Below are positions 1 to 7,934 of a stretch of DNA of 35,009 nt, piece after piece (within the stretch, counting starts at the first letter, position 1; each line of letters opens with the position of its first letter). The notes under the pieces are model-generated. The model ran no database searches, was not told the DNA's origin, and worked only from the letters and a program-made list of their open reading frames with translations. The DNA is taken from the NCBI GenBank assembly GCA_028715345.1, contig JAQUSB010000019.1, positions 1 through 35,009 of the forward strand, read 5' to 3'. Source of the stretch: Candidatus Omnitrophota bacterium (GTDB taxonomy: Bacteria; Omnitrophota; Gorgyraeia; 2-01-FULL-45-10). The position numbers and the translations under genes are program-made.

Positions 1-554
1 GAGCCGCTATCGATGGTTACTGTCGATGAGCTCGGAATATGCGAATCTATTTGCGGAGGATTATTTGGGGCGGAAGACATCGCTACGCCGCCGCCATCGC
101 CCCCTGCCCCATCACCGGTCAAACTGGTGCTGGCAAATCCGTAAATAACCGACCCGCCGTCGGAACCGCCGCCGGTTGAGCCAGAGCCGCTATTTGAACC
201 CGAACCCGAAGAAGGCGCAGCGGCAGGTGAAGAACCAAGTGCCGGGCCGCTGCTGCCGGAACGGGAAGGCGTAAAATTATTGGAACCTGTCAAATCACCG
301 GATGTATCAGGCGGATAAATATTATTACCAAATGAGGAGCCGGGCAAATTATTTTGAGGCTGGGAAAGTATTCCGCTCGAACCTCCGGGAACGGACGGTG
401 AAACAATATCAATATCTTGAACTAACGGTTTTTGGTATGCTTCAGCTATTAAAGGTTTGTTTTCGGGTATAGTAAGGACTATCTCCTTGTCCCTCATAGA
501 AACGAGAGAAAGGATAGCGATTATCGAAAATATCCAGAACTTAAGTTTTCGCAT
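1..554 (-). CDS. Ser/Gly/Pro-rich exported protein, N-terminal part (runs off the left edge)
   Basis: The reading frame opens at an ATG at 554 and stays open for 184 codons to the window edge, so the C-terminus is not seen. The first 20 residues (MRKLKFWIFSIIAILSL...) form a short basic then hydrophobic segment, which suggests a signal peptide or a single membrane anchor. After about residue 50 the sequence becomes low complexity, rich in Ser, Gly, Pro and Asn with runs such as SGSGSNSGSGSTGGGSDGG. This resembles an extended linker or stalk of a surface protein. A purine-rich GGGGATGGGGACG stretch just upstream can serve as ribosome binding site. It is the third gene of the operon that starts near 2355, 42 bases behind the chaperone-like gene. 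I do not recognise a family and give no function; location outside the cytoplasm is inferred. Confidence 0.75.
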   Translation of the reverse strand, partial: MRKLKFWIFSIIAILSLVSMRDKEIVLTIPENKPLIAEAYQKPLVQDIDIVSPSVPGGSSGILSQPQNNLPGSSFGNNIYPPDTSGDLTGSNNFTPSRSGSSGPALGSSPAAAPSSGSGSNSGSGSTGGGSDGGSVIYGFASTSLTGDGAGGDGGGVAMSSAPNNPPQIDSHIPSSSTVTIDSG

Positions 555-596
555 CGTCCCCATCCCCTTTTAAAACGCCTAAAACAAAAAAACAGG

Positions 597-1367
597 TTAT
601 TTGTATTCACAATCTATAATTTTAGTAAAATCCTTACTCTTCTTATAAATCTCCCCGGTACTAAATTCTGCTTCTATCGTATATTTTTTACCTTTAATAA
701 GTCTGCTGGTATCTATATTCACACCATAGGAATGCTTTCTACCAGAAAATATAACAGCAGTATAAGGTACTATCACCTCCTGATTAATGGTACCATCATT
801 ATTTTTAATAACTACTTTACCTACTGGCCTTATATGAACATTTCCTTTGTTTTGAATTGTAACTCCAAGGGCAGACCCATTAATTTGCATATCTGTTATT
901 ACCGGATCCAAAATCTCTGTGCCCTCTATTCCAACGTAAAGAGCAATTCCAAACCTACTCGTAATATTCATTTCTCCCTTGCTAGGGATAAGTCCTGAAA
1001 AAAATATCTGCGCTATAAGCTCACCCTTTACCCCCTCTGGAACTCTAATACGATAACCAATATTTTTGGCCTTGGCTGGCTCAAGCACCAATTCCGTGTC
1101 GTCCATAATAAGCCATTGTTTAATGCTTATAGGACTACTACCGGTCCTTAGCTTGAGCCAGTCCTCGACCTCTACTTTTACAACAACGGTTTCTGCTTCG
1201 CTATGGCCAACCGTAAGCGAACCGGTCTTCTCGACCCCCGGAGTCGCCTCCACCTCTACAACGGTGGGCTTAACCCCTATACCCGCTAACAAGTTGTCCA
1301 CACAGAGAATGTTCGCGCATAAAAGCAAGGCGACTATAAACACTCTCTGCATTACTTTACTAAGCAT
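597..1367 (-). CDS. exported two-Ig-domain protein, PapD/DUF916-like (putative surface-fibre chaperone)
   Basis: This 256-residue protein begins with a signal peptide (MLSKVMQRVF then IVALLLCANIL, likely cleaved before GIGVKPT). The mature part reads as two beta-sandwich domains. The first (roughly residues 29-140) starts with the GIGVKPTVVEVEATPG pattern seen at the start of PapD-type chaperones and DUF916 proteins and ends with LEPAKAKNIGYRIRVPEG and SRFGIALYVGIEG. The second (about 145-256) contains TIQNKGNVHIRPVGKVVI, like the DUF3324 half of WxL-interacting proteins. These families bind and stabilise or anchor secreted beta-rich subunits. The gene lies directly behind an exported structural-type protein, which supports that role. 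The ATG at 1367, with AAGG 9 bases upstream, was preferred over an in-frame GTG at 1388 that lacks a ribosome binding site. Assignment to one family is by pattern only. Confidence 0.7.
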   Translation of the reverse strand: MLSKVMQRVFIVALLLCANILCVDNLLAGIGVKPTVVEVEATPGVEKTGSLTVGHSEAETVVVKVEVEDWLKLRTGSSPISIKQWLIMDDTELVLEPAKAKNIGYRIRVPEGVKGELIAQIFFSGLIPSKGEMNITSRFGIALYVGIEGTEILDPVITDMQINGSALGVTIQNKGNVHIRPVGKVVIKNNDGTINQEVIVPYTAVIFSGRKHSYGVNIDTSRLIKGKKYTIEAEFSTGEIYKKSKDFTKIIDCEYK

Positions 1368-1382
1368 GGCCGTTTTCCTTTT

Positions 1383-1398
1383 CTTCACAAATGTGAAG
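1383..1398. other. perfect inverted repeat CTTCACA-AA-TGTGAAG
   Basis: Seven-base arms with a two-base centre sit in the 42-base gap between the surface-protein gene and the chaperone-like gene. The TCACA and TGTGA half-sites resemble CRP/FNR family half-sites but in a back-to-back arrangement with the wrong spacing, so I do not claim an operator. A hairpin with a two-base loop would be strained. Confidence 0.35.
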
Positions 1399-1409
1399 TT
1401 ATGCTGCTA

Positions 1410-2255
1410 TTACTCGTGATACAAATCCAACCCGATATTAGTCGAGTAGGTGCCAGCCGACGCACCGCCACCTGCGGCAATATAAACATACGCAGGAGAG
1501 GTAGCCGCTCTATGTATCGTGTTATTAACGGCGCCAGGATAAACCGTAGGCGTATCTGTACCCGGAGGCGGAACTTTCCACCATCCAGAGGTACCAGCAA
1601 CTGCTGAATCATAATACGGAAACGCGCTCAAATTAGAATACGTAGGCGATCCGTACGCGATGTCACAGTAGCCACCCGCAAATGCAGTTGCCCAGCTCTC
1701 ATTAAGGTCTGTAGAAGAGGGGTCATCCAGATCATTCTTATCTTTCATGACCGCCCAGTCAGTTACCTTATTTTTAGCCGCTTCCGCAACTGGATCTGCA
1801 ATTGGATACATTGAAGGCGTCCTTACGTTAGGTACGCCGTTCACATCCAATGTAAGGGTTACCGGTGTTGTTGGAGCATCAAAGACGCACCAATACAGCG
1901 GTATTCTATCCTTACCGTCAGACTTCAATAGCCCCGCTTTTCCATAAGGAAGATTTGCCTCAACAGCAGTCGTGTTATTTGTGTATATGTCAATCTTCCA
2001 CAGCGTTTCATTAGACGAGTAAGCAACTTCGATATACGCCGGAGCGTTTGTAACAGTCCCCGTCAGAGTGCCAAATGCAATCGTCTTGGCAGGAACAGTA
2101 ACATCGCCCGCTAGGGTCTTAGTCGCTATAGAGAATGTCTCGCTAAGGGTTATTGACGCCGTCGCAGCAACTTGGTCCGTCACTGCATATGCAGGACACG
2201 CAATACTAGCCACAAATGCTAAAATCATAATAAAGCTTATGATTTTTTTTGTCAT
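1410..2255 (-). CDS. exported beta-rich surface protein, putative fibre or S-layer-type subunit
   Basis: The protein has 281 residues from the ATG at 2255. Residues 1-24 are a classic signal peptide (MTKK, hydrophobic core, then CPAYA before VTDQ). The mature protein is rich in Thr, Ala, Ser and Asn and looks all-beta, with LWKIDIYTNN near residues 86-95, an YWCVFDA segment and a C-terminal strand ending NIGLDLYHE. The W-x-I motif and the partner gene behind it are reminiscent of WxL-type or chaperone-assembled surface subunits, but I cannot name a family. The start is supported by an almost perfect Shine-Dalgarno AAGGAGGT seven bases upstream. A second in-frame ATG 25 codons upstream (2330) has its own good Shine-Dalgarno, so a longer form is possible. 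It is first in a promoter-led operon with the chaperone-like gene. Base composition is A+T-richer than the housekeeping blocks. Confidence 0.75.
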   Translation of the reverse strand: MTKKIISFIMILAFVASIACPAYAVTDQVAATASITLSETFSIATKTLAGDVTVPAKTIAFGTLTGTVTNAPAYIEVAYSSNETLWKIDIYTNNTTAVEANLPYGKAGLLKSDGKDRIPLYWCVFDAPTTPVTLTLDVNGVPNVRTPSMYPIADPVAEAAKNKVTDWAVMKDKNDLDDPSSTDLNESWATAFAGGYCDIAYGSPTYSNLSAFPYYDSAVAGTSGWWKVPPPGTDTPTVYPGAVNNTIHRAATSPAYVYIAAGGGASAGTYSTNIGLDLYHE

Positions 2256-2262
2256 TTTTTTC

Positions 2263-2270
2263 ACCTCCTT
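2263..2270 (-). promoter_or_regulatory. Shine-Dalgarno deciding the 2255 start
   Basis: AAGGAGGT on the minus strand lies seven bases before the ATG at 2255, which begins a clean signal peptide. This makes 2255 the best-supported start for the surface protein. Confidence 0.8.
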
Positions 2271-2289
2271 TTCTTTTGAATTTAAAAAC

Positions 2290-2313
2290 TGCGTAACAAC
2301 CTTTGTTAACGCA
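2290..2313 (-). other. hairpin between two in-frame start sites
   Basis: On the minus strand TGCGTTAACAA and TTGTTACGCA flank a three-base loop and pair with a single bulged base. The hairpin lies between the ATG at 2330 and the ATG at 2255, just upstream of the second Shine-Dalgarno. It could modulate use of the second start or act as a protein binding site. Function is inferred only from position. Confidence 0.45.
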
Positions 2314-2334
2314 TTTAAAAAGCTTCCCATTTTT

Positions 2335-2343
2335 CCCTCCTTT
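2335..2343 (-). promoter_or_regulatory. second Shine-Dalgarno, in front of an in-frame ATG at 2330
   Basis: AAAGGAGGG on the minus strand is four to five bases before ATG at 2330. From there the frame reads MGSFLNALTKVVTQFLNSKE and continues into the signal peptide of the surface protein without a stop. It may give an N-terminally extended form or simply load ribosomes. Confidence 0.55.
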
Positions 2344-2359
2344 TCTTTTTGATACTAAA

Positions 2360-2387
2360 AATATATCATAGTATATACAAATGTCAA
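2360..2387 (-). promoter_or_regulatory. sigma70-type promoter of the surface-protein operon
   Basis: On the minus strand TTGACA (2387-2382) and TATATT (2365-2360) are separated by 16 bases in an A+T-rich stretch. The predicted transcript start is near 2353, only about 20 bases before the first start codon at 2330. It follows the stop of the large secreted protein by about 80 bases, so the surface-protein operon can be transcribed on its own. Confidence 0.7.
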
Positions 2388-2397
2388 TAATTTATAT

Positions 2398-2440
2398 GTA
2401 GCTTTTTTATGACTTAACAAAGCTACCTTTTTAGCTTTGT
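2398..2440 (-). other. three-arm inverted repeat (mutually exclusive hairpins)
   Basis: On the minus strand ACAAAGCTA (2440-2432) pairs perfectly with TAGCTTTGT (2425-2417) around a six-base loop. The same middle arm, read as GTAGCTTT (2426-2419), can instead pair with AAAGCTAC (2405-2398). The element lies 30 bases behind the stop of the large secreted protein and just upstream of the next -35 box. No U-tract follows either stem, so it is a poor intrinsic terminator; it could be a weak terminator, a repressor site or an upstream element. Confidence 0.5.
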
Positions 2441-2469
2441 AAACTAAATTAAACTTTAGATATTTTAGA

Positions 2470-5400
2470 TTAAACTCCGTCGAGAGAAAAGGGCGCAGGC
2501 CCGCCGTAAGCGCCCATATCGTTTCGTGAGCCATCTTTATCAACGTATATTGGATCCGGGTCTCCGGTATTTATACACGGAGAATTCCATTTTAAATGGT
2601 AGTCATCGTTATATGGGTCATCATCACCATCACTAGCGGCAACAAACAAAGGATCTTCCGAAATTGAGCCTACGCCTGGCACGCAATAGGAATAACCCGA
2701 ACCACCGTAAGCTGGGAGCACATTGTTGTATGTCAATAGAGGACTTAATGATGGGTCGGCGCAGGTAACGATACACGACTTAATTATATTGTTAGCTACT
2801 TTTACACGATAGGAACCGATATAAAATTCATTACCATAAATAGTGTTATTAGTAAAAATGGCATCATCCGCACGGCAAAGAATACCACCGGCCCCTTGAT
2901 TTGGATACCACCCACCGCACGTATAATTATTAGCTATGATATTGTTCGACACTGTAACATTCGTACCGCCTATAACCAACCCTCCTCCCCACTCATTAGC
3001 CCTGTTTTTATATATTAAATTATTTCGGATTACAAGACCATCCGCATGGGCACTAACACCTCCTCCGCTGGGCCATCCATGGTTTTCGATTATAGCATTA
3101 TCACAAACGAGTATATTAGCGCCTCCGCTAACCTTCAGACCACCAATACCGCCAGGCCAGGTTACGCCCTCATTTTGTTTTATAGTATTATTAGAGATTA
3201 TTACATTGCTCGTATCGTTAATTTCCATACCTCCAAAACCAATTAAATTTTTAACAATAGTATTTTTTATAACCAACCCCACGCTATTGCTTACCAAAAT
3301 CCCTGATGAGCCTACATTTGGATCGTCATGCCCTGTAATTACTATACTATCCACGACTACATCTCTCGAGTTATTTATTGCCAAGGAGTAATCACCCACG
3401 GTATTATCTATAACCGTATTTACCGCTGTATTGACGGGGTTATTACGATCGCCGATAATTCCTTTTAATGTTATGTTCAGCTTTGCCAATATCTGCGTTT
3501 TCCCTAAATATTGCCCCGGCGCAATATTAACAATGATATTGCTACCTCCTACATCAATAGCCTTCTGTATCGCACTAAATGGATGTGTCTGAGATCCATC
3601 CTGATTCGTATCTGCAGAATTTGCGGCATCGACATATAGCGTAGTCGGCTCCGGCAATCCTTCATCGTTGAAAACTTTAGCTGTTGCCGCTTTTATCCTG
3701 TTATTACTCATAAACTTGGCCCACGGTAAACCGGTCCTGTAGTTTTCTATCATCAGAACTTCCGGCCCTACATCGATGCCGAGATAATTGCTATCGAATT
3801 CGCCTTCGCTATTGAATGAGTCGCGAGGACCGTAAGGCCCCCAAAGATTATTGTAGTAAGTATCGTAATAGAATTTCAGCGCTTTGAAAGACAGATTATC
3901 TGCTAGATTTTCGTCGGGCGCCGTTCTCATAAAAGGCATAGAACTTATAGCCCCGTAAGGCGCTATTGTACCATCGTGGATCGGTGTGCCGTTATTAACT
4001 TCGCACGGTGCGGCACCTATTGAGCCTGCGTACCCGCCGGCCGGATATTCACACGCGGTGATACCCCAACTGTCGGGACCGTATGAGGAATAGTTCGCGG
4101 CTTGATCTATGCAGAACTGCCTGTTCGCATTGGCCGCGGCCACTGAATTGGCCCACCAGTCGACAGAGCCTACAGGCGAAAGCGACAGCAGGGGATTGTC
4201 TTTCCCTAACTTTTCGAAATCAAAATAACAGTGAGCGAATATGTAGGTAAACAGAGAACTAAAATACGAGTTAACTACTTTGTGACTACCATAGGCCCTT
4301 ACCGTCCTGGGCTGACTATACACAGCGGCAAGGAAATCCTTGTTTTCAGGGTCCGAACCCAATGCCATAAGAGATACTATCAGCGCCTCATCGCCCGGCC
4401 GATCCCATGTGGCAGATAATAATGTACCACCGACAGAATACCCGTGAGAAAACTGTTTTTTGGACGGAACAAAGAAATATCCCCAGTTAAGCTTACTGTA
4501 AATCTGTTCAACCTTAGTTTTTACTTCACCGCCGAAATACTCCCCTGCCGTAACCGCGCCCGCCAAAAATAGCGCCATATCTACCGTCGAAATCTCGGAT
4601 GAGCCATAACACGCACCCGATGCATTTATAAAATGGCACAAAAATCCTGCAACGCCGTATTGATTGCATACCGATTCCTGTAAATTCTGTATCCGTATGC
4701 ACTCGTCCAGAATCTTATTCACCCGCGCTCTCGCCAGTTCCGGTGTAACCGTCCACGCGGCAGTAGTCCCGTAACGCTCCGCCATTACACATAGCGAAGC
4801 AAGGCCGAATCCCGTGGCGGCAATGCTCGAAAACTCTTTATGGTTGCCGTCTTTTACGAAACCGTTCGGCAGGATTTCATTATAGAAGTAAAGCGCCGCT
4901 TTTGCCTGCGTATCGTCGAGAAGTTGTTCGTCGGGGCTCAACAATACCTTAAGAGAAAATGTTTTTACAGCGGAGAACATGTTGCTGTCTGTAACCTTTA
5001 CCGTAAAATCATAAGTCCCTGTCTTTGTCGGTGTACCCGATATCGTACCAAATACACTATCGATAGTAAGCCCGTCAGGCAGATTCCCGCTTTCGACAGA
5101 CCACATATGAGGCGACGTCCCGTTACTGACAACCAGATATGCGGAATATTCTTCATTTACGGTGCTGTCGGGAAGGCTGCCGGTATTTATTTCCGGCAGA
5201 TTGGCAGTCACCTGGATGAGGTTGGACTTCAAGCCTGTATTTGAACCGCCCGGACCTGTAGCGGTCAGGCTGACAGTGTAATATTTCTCAGTCGGCATAG
5301 AGGCAAGATTCGATTCGAGCACCTTTACGTAATCCCACCAACCTTCTGTATTCCATGTCTCAGGGCCCGTCCCGCCGCAGAAGCTACCGAATGCCATGGA

Positions 5401-7890
5401 AGGAACATAAGAACCGAGCGTCAGAGATGCAACATCGGCCGTGATCTCTTTTGTCCCATCGATATAAACATTCACTATCCCGTTTTTCGCGACCATCCTG
5501 TAAGTGTGGTAATCCGATGTTGTATCTAAATAACTCATTCCTATATATTCCGCGCCCACCGCTATGCCCACTGCTCCCGGCATAAAATCGAGCCGCCAGT
5601 AATAGCTATCGTCAAAAACACTGATACCCATACCGCCATACGTAACAGGGGCACTAAACGTGCCCAGCCTAAACCTTGTCTCGATCGTATAACCATCCGC
5701 CGCTTTAAAGCCAGGCGTTCGCGAATAATTGAGCCCGCCCTCGACAAAACCGGATCTCATGTAAAGTACGCCGTCCTGCAGTCCTTCCGTGTAATTATTA
5801 CCGACGGAATATTTTGACCATCCGGAATTATGAGGAAGCGCAACAGTGTTATAATTGACACTCCATCCACTCAACTCATATATATGAGCCGGATTCTGTA
5901 AATCGCTCGTCTGCCCGTCGCCAAAATCCCAATTATAAGAGGTGGCATTTCCTGTCGTTTTATCGGCGAACTGAACGGTAAGCGGAGACTGGCCGGTAAC
6001 CGGGGTTACCGTAAAATCAGCGACCGGCGGGAAATGCATATTTACCGCGATAGACACCGTGCTTGCATTGCCGGCAGCGTCGGTTTCGGTTATCGTCAGA
6101 GTATTCGCCCCTTCGACAAGCGTAAAGTCTTTCGTATTCGCCGCCCCGTCTACTATATAGTTCACGGTTAACGCCGCCTCATTTAACGTAGCGCCGTCGG
6201 CCGGGCTCGTTATGACTATATCCGGAGGCGTTGTATCAAGGGTTATTGAATCGGAATAAGCGCCCGACCAGTTACCGGCATTATCCGAGAATTTAACGTA
6301 TACGGTCTTTGCCCCGTCGCCCGGCGTTAACGTCCAGGATTTAATCTTGTTATAAGTCTCGGGATCGCTCCAGGCGGTGTTATCGTCCGAAAATTTCATC
6401 TGGGCCAGGCCTGTTCCGCCCTGATCGTCTTCTGCGGATAAATTCAATGTAACGGCTGTGGATACGCTATACTGCGAGTTGTTATTGATCGTAAGGCTGC
6501 CGGCAGGAGGTATTGTATCGGCTACTATCTCCAACGCCCCCTTCTGCGTCCACCCAGCGCTGGCCGTGCTGTCGCGCACAAGCATATACGCATTTTTTAC
6601 ACCGGTAAACGTAGATTTAAACGTGATGTTCCAATTCACCGCGAGAGTCGTCCCTGATCCGGATGTGGTGGTTTTCGAGCAGTCGACCTTGACGTAGGAA
6701 TTCTCGAGTATAGCAGAGGAGCCCGGCGCGGCGGTCATCCAGCTATTTGTATCGCTCAAGAGATAAATCTTATCGCGGGACCGGTCGTAATAACCGTAGA
6801 AGCCTTTTGTAGACAATGATGCATTGATTAAAAGGTAGGCAGTCCTTATATCGGAGTAACCGGCCGGGTCCGCGTAAGTAGCGGTGAAGTTATAAGCGGT
6901 ATTCGGCCTGAACGTTCCCGACGAAGGAGATATCCCGACGATTTCAGGGGAGCTGTTTATCCGCCACGTCCCTTTCTGCGTCCACCCGGCGCTGGTAAAG
7001 CTATCCGATACGCTCATATATACTTTTTTCGACCCGGTAAACTTAGATTTAAACGTGATGTTCCAATTCACCGCGAGAGTCGTCCCTGACCTGGATATGG
7101 CGGTCTTCGAGCAGTCGACCTTTACGTAGGAATTTTCGAGTATCGTAGAGGAGCCCGGCGTAGCGGTAAGTATTCTATTGTTGTCGCCCCAGAAATAGAT
7201 CCTGTTAGAGGGTCGGCTATAGTAAGCATAGAAACCCTTTGTGGGTGTTAGGGATGAATTGACTATAAGATAAGCGTTTCTTATATCCGAATAACCATCG
7301 AGGTCTTTATAAGTAGCGGTGAAGTTATAAGCGGTATTCGGCTTGAATGTTCCCGACGAAGGAGATATCCCGACGATTTCAGGGGAGCTGTTTATCCGCC
7401 ACGTCCCTTTCTGCGTCCACCCAGTGCTGATAGAGTTATCCGATACGTTCATATATACCTTTTTCGATCCGGTAAACGTAGATTTAAACGTGATGTTCCA
7501 ATTCACCGCGAGAGTAGTCCCTGACCTGGATATGGTGGTCTTCGAGCAGTCGACCTTGATGTAGGAATTTTCGAGTATCGTAGAAGATCCGGGGATAGCG
7601 GTAATTATTTTATTGTTATCGCCCCAGAAATAGACCCTATTAGAGGGCCTGCTATAGTAAGCATAGAAACCCTTCACAGGCGTCAGGGATGAATTGACAA
7701 GAAGATAGGCGTTTTTTATGTTGGAGTAACCGTCTGAGTCTTTATAAGTAGCGGTGAAGTTATAAGCGGTATTCGGCTTGAACGTTCCTGACGAAGGAGA
7801 TATCCCGATGATTTCAGGGGAGCTGTTTGCCCAGGAATTCGTAAAAGGAATTATCGAAAAGAAAAACGCCAACAAGACTATGCGTTTCAC
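2470..7890 (-). CDS. large secreted multidomain protein: tandem repeats, Ig-like, PKD, concanavalin-like, glucoamylase-like (PF10091/GH144 type), beta-helix
   Basis: The protein has 1806 residues from a GTG at 7890, chosen because GGAGGGG lies five bases upstream and the product then starts directly with a signal peptide (VKRIVLLAFFF..., cleavage likely after NSWA, residue 21). A TTG 24 bases further up is possible but lacks such a site. Order of domains: three 145-residue repeats (23-457); two Ig-like segments (about 460-620); a PKD domain with NWDFGDGQTS (from about 625) interrupted by a LamG/concanavalin-like module (about 700-853); a putative-Ig domain with GTISGTPTKTGTYDFTVKV (about 897-981); a glucoamylase-like domain (about 985-1403) with WGITACEYPAGGY, DGTIAPYGAISSMPF and GPEVLMIENYRTGLPW; and a right-handed beta-helix (about 1415-1806). 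PF10091 includes GH144 endo-beta-1,2-glucanases and the processing domain of cyclic beta-glucan synthases, so glycan cleavage outside the cell is likely, substrate unknown. It is monocistronic with its own promoter. No C-terminal sorting signal is visible. Confidence 0.85.
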   Translation of the reverse strand: MKRIVLLAFFFSIIPFTNSWANSSPEIIGISPSSGTFKPNTAYNFTATYKDSDGYSNIKNAYLLVNSSLTPVKGFYAYYSRPSNRVYFWGDNNKIITAIPGSSTILENSYIKVDCSKTTISRSGTTLAVNWNITFKSTFTGSKKVYMNVSDNSISTGWTQKGTWRINSSPEIVGISPSSGTFKPNTAYNFTATYKDLDGYSDIRNAYLIVNSSLTPTKGFYAYYSRPSNRIYFWGDNNRILTATPGSSTILENSYVKVDCSKTAISRSGTTLAVNWNITFKSKFTGSKKVYMSVSDSFTSAGWTQKGTWRINSSPEIVGISPSSGTFRPNTAYNFTATYADPAGYSDIRTAYLLINASLSTKGFYGYYDRSRDKIYLLSDTNSWMTAAPGSSAILENSYVKVDCSKTTTSGSGTTLAVNWNITFKSTFTGVKNAYMLVRDSTASAGWTQKGALEIVADTIPPAGSLTINNNSQYSVSTAVTLNLSAEDDQGGTGLAQMKFSDDNTAWSDPETYNKIKSWTLTPGDGAKTVYVKFSDNAGNWSGAYSDSITLDTTPPDIVITSPADGATLNEAALTVNYIVDGAANTKDFTLVEGANTLTITETDAAGNASTVSIAVNMHFPPVADFTVTPVTGQSPLTVQFADKTTGNATSYNWDFGDGQTSDLQNPAHIYELSGWSVNYNTVALPHNSGWSKYSVGNNYTEGLQDGVLYMRSGFVEGGLNYSRTPGFKAADGYTIETRFRLGTFSAPVTYGGMGISVFDDSYYWRLDFMPGAVGIAVGAEYIGMSYLDTTSDYHTYRMVAKNGIVNVYIDGTKEITADVASLTLGSYVPSMAFGSFCGGTGPETWNTEGWWDYVKVLESNLASMPTEKYYTVSLTATGPGGSNTGLKSNLIQVTANLPEINTGSLPDSTVNEEYSAYLVVSNGTSPHMWSVESGNLPDGLTIDSVFGTISGTPTKTGTYDFTVKVTDSNMFSAVKTFSLKVLLSPDEQLLDDTQAKAALYFYNEILPNGFVKDGNHKEFSSIAATGFGLASLCVMAERYGTTAAWTVTPELARARVNKILDECIRIQNLQESVCNQYGVAGFLCHFINASGACYGSSEISTVDMALFLAGAVTAGEYFGGEVKTKVEQIYSKLNWGYFFVPSKKQFSHGYSVGGTLLSATWDRPGDEALIVSLMALGSDPENKDFLAAVYSQPRTVRAYGSHKVVNSYFSSLFTYIFAHCYFDFEKLGKDNPLLSLSPVGSVDWWANSVAAANANRQFCIDQAANYSSYGPDSWGITACEYPAGGYAGSIGAAPCEVNNGTPIHDGTIAPYGAISSMPFMRTAPDENLADNLSFKALKFYYDTYYNNLWGPYGPRDSFNSEGEFDSNYLGIDVGPEVLMIENYRTGLPWAKFMSNNRIKAATAKVFNDEGLPEPTTLYVDAANSADTNQDGSQTHPFSAIQKAIDVGGSNIIVNIAPGQYLGKTQILAKLNITLKGIIGDRNNPVNTAVNTVIDNTVGDYSLAINNSRDVVVDSIVITGHDDPNVGSSGILVSNSVGLVIKNTIVKNLIGFGGMEINDTSNVIISNNTIKQNEGVTWPGGIGGLKVSGGANILVCDNAIIENHGWPSGGGVSAHADGLVIRNNLIYKNRANEWGGGLVIGGTNVTVSNNIIANNYTCGGWYPNQGAGGILCRADDAIFTNNTIYGNEFYIGSYRVKVANNIIKSCIVTCADPSLSPLLTYNNVLPAYGGSGYSYCVPGVGSISEDPLFVAASDGDDDPYNDDYHLKWNSPCINTGDPDPIYVDKDGSRNDMGAYGGPAPFSLDGV
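6520..6954 (-). repeat. tandem repeat unit 3 of the large secreted protein
   Basis: This third 435-base unit encodes about residues 313-457. It is the most diverged (STKGFYGYYDRSRDK and SDTNSWMTAAPG where the others have YYSRPSNR and a GDNN motif) and passes straight into the Ig-like region. Confidence 0.8.
6955..7389 (-). repeat. tandem repeat unit 2 of the large secreted protein
   Basis: This second 435-base unit encodes about residues 168-312. It starts SSPEIVGISPSSGTF and ends GWTQKGTWRIN. Long stretches are identical at DNA level to unit 1, which points to recent duplication. Confidence 0.85.
7390..7824 (-). repeat. tandem repeat unit 1 of the large secreted protein
   Basis: This first 435-base unit encodes about residues 23-167, right behind the signal peptide. 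The spacing of the same DNA landmark (the ACGAAGGAGA string at 6921, 7356 and 7791 on the plus strand) is exactly 435 bases for both intervals. Confidence 0.85.
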
Positions 7891-7934
7891 AAGCCCCTCC
7901 GGTGGTTTTGTCAAGCATCGATTTGTTGTAAAAA

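Noticed and set aside
1383..1398. CRP/FNR operator
   Set aside because: The half-sites face the wrong way with a two-base centre, and the site is inside an operon between two genes.
2398..2440. Intrinsic terminator for the large secreted protein
   Set aside because: The stem is perfect but A+T-rich, and no U-tract follows in either reading direction.
6520..7824. Mobile element or CRISPR-like array
   Set aside because: The repeats are long, in frame, continuous and protein-coding, with no spacers, inverted ends or transposase.
7891..7914. TTG start at 7914 for the large secreted protein
   Set aside because: It has no Shine-Dalgarno at proper distance, while the GTG at 7890 has GGAGGGG five bases upstream and starts right at the signal peptide.
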